This document shows positions 33,281 through 37,223 of a stretch of DNA of 37,223 nucleotides, piece after piece; position 1 is the stretch's first letter, and the number at the start of each line of letters is the position of its first letter. The DNA comes from Bacteroidota bacterium (GTDB lineage: Bacteria; Bacteroidota; Bacteroidia; Chitinophagales; Chitinophagaceae), in NCBI GenBank assembly GCA_023417815.1, contig JAEZEI010000077.1, forward strand, positions 1 to 37,223, read 5' to 3'. Made by a program: the position numbers and the translations under genes. A model generated the notes under the pieces. That model worked only from the letters and a program-made list of their open reading frames with translations, was not told the origin of the DNA and ran no database searches.

Positions 33281-33619
33281 AATTCCCGTTTCAATACATT
33301 ATGCACAAATGCTGCCATACATCACGACGAACAAGAAATAAAAAAAATGTGGAAAACGCCAACTTTTCTGGATGAATGGCTCATCCGTGGAACCGATTGC
33401 AGGAATAAAATCATCACATTTTATATCCCGAGGAATAATATTCACATGTCGGCCTGCTGAAACGCAGTATTACAGCGGTTTTTGCATTGGCATAATAAAT
33501 GAAAAGAGGTAGTCAGGTTTTTCATAGGATATTGGATTTAAAACGGGACCCGATTTCTATCAGGTCCCCTTTTTTTGTTGAGGTTCTCAGGTGGTTTTGA
33601 AAAAGGAATAATTTGCCGC
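33281..33619. other. Spacer without a recognisable gene
   Basis: I see no supported gene. An open stretch on the plus strand (33203-33460) mostly overlaps the start of the minus-strand gene and has no family features. The only clear element is the hairpin at 33545-33576. Confidence 0.5.
33545..33576 (+). terminator. Terminator hairpin directly upstream of the SMR gene
   Basis: GGGACC 33545-33550 pairs with GGTCCC 33563-33568, followed by C and seven T. It faces the SMR gene 45 bp downstream although no plus-strand gene precedes it, so it could be an attenuator. No guanidine riboswitch consensus is visible before it. Confidence 0.75.
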
Positions 33620-33943
33620 ATGAACTGGATCATCCTCATTATAGCCGGGCTGTTTGAAACGGCTTTTGCCGCCTGCCTCGGCATGGCGAAAGTATCGGCC
33701 GGTAGTAGCCGCAACTGGTGGCTTGCCGGATTCTTTGTTTGCCTCACCATTAGCATGATATTATTATATAAGGCCGTTCAGACCCTCCCTGTCGGCACAG
33801 CCTACGCGGTGTGGACCGGCATCGGGGCGGTAGGAACCGTTCTTCTCGGGATATTTTTCTTTAAAGAACCCGCCACCTTCGGGAGGGTATTCTTTCTTTT
33901 CACCCTTATCGCCTCGATCATAGGGCTTAAGGTTGTATCCTGA
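33620..33943 (+). CDS. Small multidrug resistance (SMR) exporter, Gdx/SugE type
   Basis: A 107-residue four-helix transporter. The essential glutamate of SMR proteins is Glu13 (IAGLFETAFA), and the middle of the protein carries LPVGTAYAVWTGIGAVGT, the signature of the Gdx (formerly SugE) subgroup, whose known substrate is guanidinium ion exchanged for protons. It works as an antiparallel homodimer in the inner membrane. I chose ATG 33620 because the in-frame upstream extension (from 33575) is hydrophilic and overlaps the terminator. TAATTTG at 33609-33615 is a possible -7 box. Single copy: some SMR pairs act as heterodimers, but no second gene is here. Confidence 0.9.
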   Translation: MNWIILIIAGLFETAFAACLGMAKVSAGSSRNWWLAGFFVCLTISMILLYKAVQTLPVGTAYAVWTGIGAVGTVLLGIFFFKEPATFGRVFFLFTLIASIIGLKVVS

Positions 33944-34292
33944 CCGATGAAGGAAAAAGTAAGTGACAGTATTTAGTTTTATGTTCCCTGCTGTTTATCC
34001 AGGCACGAAGCGACCCAGGCGGAAGCCGGCAGGTCGGGCGGCAGGCTAAATAAGTTTCTAAGCTGGAAAGAATTCATGGAGCCCATGCGGGGCCGTTCCG
34101 GCCCCTCCCCGCAGTGAAGTTCGTGAATTATTGAATACCAGGCAATTACCTTGATTCGGCATTTTTTATTTCCAAGTTTCTATGCTTAATTTTCTTAATT
34201 CAAGGCTTAATATTCTTCACTTTATAAGGTCTAACGCACAAATTATAAGATCTCCGAGCCAGAATTGCTTCAAAAGTTATGAAATACCAGCC
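33944..34292. other. Spacer with two GC-rich hairpins
   Basis: No gene seen. One hairpin at 34011-34036 has outer arms CGACC/GGTCG and an inner GGC-GGAA-GCC. A second at 34087-34112 can fold two ways: GCGGGG with CCCCGC, or GGGGCCG (34089-34095) with CGGCCCC (34099-34105). The GC-rich patch contrasts with the A+T-rich sequence on both sides and may mark the left edge of the accessory segment. Confidence 0.5.
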
Positions 34293-34346
34293 TTGTGACA
34301 TAATTTTTGTGACACAAACCAGGTTGTCACAAATTAATTGTCACAA
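34293..34346. promoter_or_regulatory. Four-half-site palindromic operator of the XRE gene
   Basis: TTGTGACA occurs at 34293-34300 and 34307-34314, and its reverse complement TGTCACAA at 34325-34332 and 34339-34346. Outer and inner pairs share one centre (34319/34320), half-sites on each side are 14 bp apart, and spacers do not match. The array ends 10 bp before the ATG of the XRE regulator, as expected for autoregulation by a dimer or tetramer. Confidence 0.8.
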
Positions 34347-34356
34347 AGGCATTAAA

Positions 34357-34866
34357 ATGATCAAACGATTCAGGGATAAATATGGCATTTCGCAAAAAGA
34401 CATGGCTCTTTATTTTGATGTTTCAAGAAGCTTTCTCGCAATGCTGGAAATGGGTGCAAGGACCCCGTCAGACAGGATCATGGAAAGGCTTGAGATCCTG
34501 GAGAAATTTTTAGAGGAGAACCAGGAGGAAGCGATATCTAATCCGGCTCAACCAGATTTTCCGGAATCATTAGTGGAGTCAAAAATTTTCGAATTGACGG
34601 CCTACCTGAGAAAATGCGAAGTATTATTAAAGGAGACTGAATTCATAATGCAGAAAAACGCCCGAGCCAGGAACATACAATTTGAAAAGAAAGAAAATGA
34701 GTCGCAAAATGAAAATTTCCTTCGATTCCTGGCTAAAGACGGTCTCACAAGAAAAATACAGGCTGTTGATTCAAAGAAGCATTTGGAGCTTATTCTTCAA
34801 AGAGAAGGTTTACAGGCCCAATTAAATTATTTAAATAAGATGGCAGGCAATGAAAATAAAAGTTGA
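34357..34866 (+). CDS. XRE-family helix-turn-helix regulator
   Basis: A 169-residue DNA-binding protein. Residues 5-40 are a Cro/C1-type HTH (RDKYGISQKDMALYFDVSR then SFLAMLEMGARTPS). The remainder is charged and mostly helical (EILEKFLEENQEE; KKHLELILQREGLQAQLNYLNKM) and may mediate dimerisation. An in-frame ATG at 34279 would put the palindromic operator inside the coding region, so ATG 34357, ten bases after the operator, is the better start. The gene lies 156 bp before a tyrosine recombinase on the same strand, which makes control of recombination a fair guess. Lysine-rich, A+T-rich codons differ from the core genes to the left. Confidence 0.85.
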   Translation: MIKRFRDKYGISQKDMALYFDVSRSFLAMLEMGARTPSDRIMERLEILEKFLEENQEEAISNPAQPDFPESLVESKIFELTAYLRKCEVLLKETEFIMQKNARARNIQFEKKENESQNENFLRFLAKDGLTRKIQAVDSKKHLELILQREGLQAQLNYLNKMAGNENKS

Positions 34867-35022
34867 TTTGCCGGGCAAATTTAAATTGGATATTTCACGT
34901 GAGGTGGCCCCATTCAGAAGTATAATTATCTCCCCTTCCCCATCCGGGTATTTTCCAGGGTATACCTCGAAATTCCTTCTCCATAATAAAACATCAACTG
35001 CGTGTTTGTTGTAGGTTGAGGC

Positions 35023-36189
35023 ATGAACCGGGTTGAGTTAAGACCGTTTTTTCACCGGAGGCAGGAAAGTATAAGTCTTCATGGGCATTTCGGTGATTCG
35101 CTTGTGCGAGGGATAAGGGATATAAAATGGAGCAGGACGTACCGATGCTGGTATATTCCGTGTGATGAGGCGCATCTTAAGGAATTGCGCGAAAGGCTTG
35201 AAGGGAAGGTTGAGCTTGCATATAATAAATTATCGGCGTATCTTAAGAACAGGCAGGCTTTGATTCCGGATGAAAAGAAAGTAAGGGAGTCGACCTTTAA
35301 GAAGATACAGGGAGGGATACCGCATGCGGGCAACCTGGAGGCGTATGAAAAGTACCTGAAGCTGCTTACCATGAAAGGGTACAGTGGGTCGACCATTTCG
35401 CTTTACAGCAATGCATTTCACCGTGTATTGCGGATACTTGGCCAGAAGGATATTAATACACTCACGAACCAGGAGCTGCATGGGTTGTTGTTATGGTTCA
35501 TTCAGCAACAGGGCTGCAGCGAGCATTATATGCATGTACTGGTGAATGCGATAAAATTTTATTTCGAAAAAGTTTTGGGGAGGCCGAAAGAGGAGATCGA
35601 TCTTCCGCGGCCGCGGAAGGCGTTGCAGTTGCCCGTGGTACTGGATGAATCGGAGGTAGTGAAGATGGTGGAATCGATCGGGAATATGAAGCACCGGTGC
35701 ATACTTATGACCGCCTATTCTGCCGGTTTACGTGTAAGCGAGGTAGTGAGCCTGAAGATAAAGGACATAGACAGCAAGCGGATGATGATACATGTGCGTA
35801 GGGCGAAGGGGAAGAAAGACAGGATGGTGCCGTTGTCGCGCAAGTTATTGCTTGAGTTGCGGGAATATTTTTTGCGGTACCGTCCGAAGGATTATCTTTT
35901 TGAAGGCCAGGATGGCGGGGCGTACAGCACCAGGAGTGCGCAACAGGTATTAAAGGATGCTAAGCAGCGGGCTGGAATAAAGAAGCCCGGCGGGATGCAC
36001 AGTTTGCGGCACAGTTATGCCACGCATTTAATAGAGTCGGGTACCGACATACGGTATATCCAGGAGTTGCTGGGTCATCAGAATGTTATGACGACGATGC
36101 GTTATACCCATGTGAGCAAGAGTGCGATCGGCAAGATCGAGAGCCCGTTGGACCGGTTAAACATAAAACCCTCTCCTGACGGGGATTAG
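35023..36189 (+). CDS. Tyrosine recombinase/integrase (XerD/IntI-like)
   Basis: A 388-residue site-specific recombinase. An N-terminal extension of about 60 residues (IRDIKWSRTYRCWYIPCDEAHLKEL) precedes a SAM-like core-binding domain (about 105-190) and the catalytic domain (205-380). All catalytic residues are present: Arg237 (AGLRVSE), Lys262, His326 and Arg329 (HSLRH), His352 (LGHQN) and Tyr361 (MRYTHVS). The C-terminal run from KKPGGMHSLRH to IESPLDRL resembles integron integrases, but the extra domain those have before the H-x-x-R patch is absent. It is followed by a short att-like spacer and a candidate cassette, so it may catalyse cassette insertion and excision. Unlike classical intI, it points toward the cassette. 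Confidence 0.92.
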   Translation: MNRVELRPFFHRRQESISLHGHFGDSLVRGIRDIKWSRTYRCWYIPCDEAHLKELRERLEGKVELAYNKLSAYLKNRQALIPDEKKVRESTFKKIQGGIPHAGNLEAYEKYLKLLTMKGYSGSTISLYSNAFHRVLRILGQKDINTLTNQELHGLLLWFIQQQGCSEHYMHVLVNAIKFYFEKVLGRPKEEIDLPRPRKALQLPVVLDESEVVKMVESIGNMKHRCILMTAYSAGLRVSEVVSLKIKDIDSKRMMIHVRRAKGKKDRMVPLSRKLLLELREYFLRYRPKDYLFEGQDGGAYSTRSAQQVLKDAKQRAGIKKPGGMHSLRHSYATHLIESGTDIRYIQELLGHQNVMTTMRYTHVSKSAIGKIESPLDRLNIKPSPDGD

Positions 36190-36404
36190 TTATTGCACGT
36201 TTTTCGCATACATTACCCGTCACCGCAAATTAATTGCGCCGCGCATTTCGGGTATTTATACGGTATAAAATGAATATAAAATGTTGTTACTTCAGGGATT
36301 GAAACTCTACTATAATGCTTCGGTTGAATGTGACTGAGGAGAACGAAGTTCTGCATATATTTAAGAGTTATGCGACATTTTCATATAATCTAATCAATAG
36401 CTGA
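36190..36404. other. att-like spacer between recombinase and cassette ORF
   Basis: No gene seen. It holds inverted repeats CGCAA/TTGCG (36224-36228, 36234-36238), ACCCG/CGGGT (36215-36219, 36249-36253) and TTTATAC/GTATAAA around a single G (36255-36269), then GTTATGCGAC at 36367-36376. The GTT box would be the crossover core if this is an attI-type site. Confidence 0.5.
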
Positions 36405-37098
36405 ATGGGATTTGGGTTTAATCTATTTTTTTTATTTATCGTAATTCCTGTCAGTGTAATTCTAATAATCACATTTTTCATAACAAGAAAGAGAGCTTAT
36501 GGTAAATTGCTCGGGTTTGTTTGGCTTGGTATGCTCGTTATAGCTACTTTGTCGCTTATAGTTGAATCATTGACTGGAAAAATGGAATTGAAAAAGAGTG
36601 ACTATTATGGAAACTATATTATAAATAGAAATTTCTTTCCCGGAACTCAGGCCGATTGGCAATACAAACATTTTAGATTTGAAATTCAAAATAATGATTC
36701 GATATATTTTTATGAGACAAGGAACGATACTATCCTAAAAGTATACAAGGGTTTTATCACTACCATTAAACCATTTAATTCGGAGAGACTTGTTCTAAAT
36801 ATGGAGAAGCCGTCTCATCACATTTTGACTAGCAACCCCACTATTTATAGAGGAACCAGGAGTTTTTACCTGGTCTTCAATTCTCCTAAGTTTGGCAATA
36901 TGTATTTTATCAAAGGCAAATGGGAGCCGATCAAGCAGTAAACGTCGCATAACAACGGCTTTTTGCAAGCAGGGCTGCAGTGCGGACACTTCAACATTTT
37001 ATCTATATTCGGCTGTAGGAAGGCGCCGTGTTTTAATAAGTTACGGCGCCGACCGGGCTTTGGTAATTCTAATCCCTGCCTGCATAAAGCCGCAGGCG
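36368..37098 (+). mobile_element. Candidate integron-like gene cassette
   Basis: If crossover occurs after G in GTT, as in integrons, the unit from TTATGCGAC (36368) to the G at 37098 is a circularisable cassette of 731 bp. It has one ORF and ends in an attC-like fold. Support: a 10-bp exact inverted repeat at both sides of the ORF, the fold, and a recombinase gene next door. Excision has not been shown. Confidence 0.55.
36405..36941 (+). CDS. Cassette-borne membrane protein of unknown function
   Basis: The 178-residue product has two N-terminal membrane helices (about 5-27, LFFLFIVIPVSVILIITFF, and 34-54, LLGFVWLGMLVIATLSLIV) and a beta-rich soluble domain of about 120 residues. That domain contains YYGNYIINRNFFPGTQADWQY, FEIQNNDSIYFYE and HHILTSNPTIYRGTRSFYLVF. 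I know similar uncharacterised proteins from Bacteroidota but no function. The gene is clearly more A+T-rich than the genes to its left, which fits recent transfer. ATG 36405 lies 29 bp after GTTATGCGAC; the TAA is followed two bases later by the reverse complement GTCGCATAAC. The tight fit of both repeats around the ORF is what a one-gene cassette would look like. Confidence 0.8.
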   Translation: MGFGFNLFFLFIVIPVSVILIITFFITRKRAYGKLLGFVWLGMLVIATLSLIVESLTGKMELKKSDYYGNYIINRNFFPGTQADWQYKHFRFEIQNNDSIYFYETRNDTILKVYKGFITTIKPFNSERLVLNMEKPSHHILTSNPTIYRGTRSFYLVFNSPKFGNMYFIKGKWEPIKQ

Positions 37099-37104
37099 TT
37101 GGCG
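36944..37104 (+). repeat. attC-like folded recombination site
   Basis: Left outer box CGCATAAC (36946-36953) can pair with GTTGGCG (37098-37104) with one bulged A. After a 2/5-nt unpaired spacer, CGGCTTTTTGCAAGCAGGG (36956-36974) pairs with CCCTGCCTGCATAAAGCCG (37074-37092), 17 of 19 positions. The enclosed 99 nt carry a perfect 8-bp hairpin GGCGCCGT/ACGGCGCC (37022-37029, 37043-37050). Order R box, spacer, L box, variable terminal structure matches attC. The GTT box deviates from GTTRRRY. Confidence 0.6.
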
Positions 37105-37181
37105 GTAATTTGAAGAAACAATTAACAACGAAAAACATTCAAGAAAATGAAGCTATAAGTAACTGTAAGATAGAATAAGAA

Positions 37182-37223
37182 TTGAAATATCCTTTAATAC
37201 GCAAAGTAGAAAGGGCGATTGTT
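37182..37223 (+). CDS. Possible start of a second cassette gene (cut by window end)
   Basis: From TTG 37182 the frame is open to the last base and reads LKYPLIRKVERAIV (14 codons). It lies 84 bp after the predicted cassette junction, where the next cassette gene would be expected. Too short to judge; it could be chance. Confidence 0.25.
   Translation, partial: MKYPLIRKVERAIV

Noticed and set aside
33203..33460. Plus-strand 85-codon open frame
   Set aside because: It overlaps the start of the better-supported minus-strand gene and its sequence shows no domain, signal or plausible start context.
33281..33545. Guanidine riboswitch before the Gdx gene
   Set aside because: Neither the ykkC-type conserved segments nor paired ACGR-loop hairpins are visible; only the terminator is real.
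34279..34356. N-terminal extension of the XRE protein from ATG 34279
   Set aside because: The extension would be coded by the symmetric operator, and the HTH domain normally starts within a few residues of the N-terminus as it does from 34357.

Overview
The window looks like chromosomal DNA of a Bacteroidota bacterium, most likely of the Chitinophaga/Chitinophagaceae type. Pointers are a TamB gene followed by a lipoprotein TamA (TamL), several very small lipoproteins, TAnnTTTG-like -7 boxes close to start codons, mostly absent Shine-Dalgarno sequences, a fused PaaZ, a YtxH/holin-like stress cluster and a Ku/LigD end-joining operon. No rRNA or tRNA gene was seen. The left edge cuts an S41 peptidase gene. 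The right edge lies just past a candidate gene cassette.

Layout. 1-7.8 kb: S41 peptidase end, inositol-monophosphatase-family enzyme, two glycosyltransferases facing each other, a tiny lipoprotein, an aminotransferase, a lipoprotein MsrB, adenylate kinase, a DUF1569-like protein and a Kazal-domain protein. 7.9-10.9 kb: paaZ plus a crotonase-family enzyme, closed by a strong terminator. 10.9-17 kb: a PPOX-fold stress protein on the minus strand, then a plus-strand run of SDR oxidoreductase, topoisomerase IB, Ku and LigD. LigD is split into a phosphoesterase ORF and a ligase-polymerase ORF that a -1 shift at an A AAA AAG heptamer would join. 17-24.8 kb: tamB-tamL. 24.8-27.6 kb: minus-strand general-stress genes and small proteins. 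27.6-33.3 kb: signalling genes (single-domain response regulator, YihY membrane protein, NtrC-type sigma-54 activator, receiver-PAS-histidine kinase) with a patch of 7-bp tandem repeats. 33.6 kb: a Gdx/SugE-type SMR exporter.

34-37.2 kb is an accessory segment. A small XRE regulator sits behind a four-half-site nested palindrome (TTGTGACA twice, then TGTCACAA twice, all symmetric about one point). A tyrosine recombinase with all catalytic residues follows. After it comes an A+T-rich membrane-protein ORF flanked by an exact 10-bp inverted repeat (GTTATGCGAC upstream, GTCGCATAAC directly after the stop). The downstream copy opens a 161-nt fold with 19-nt arms (17 of 19 paired), an internal perfect 8-bp hairpin and a terminal GTT box. 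This has the layout of an integron attC site. The recombinase, however, lacks the extra domain of classical IntI. I read it as a candidate non-canonical integron-like cassette system, and it is the main thing to check in this window.
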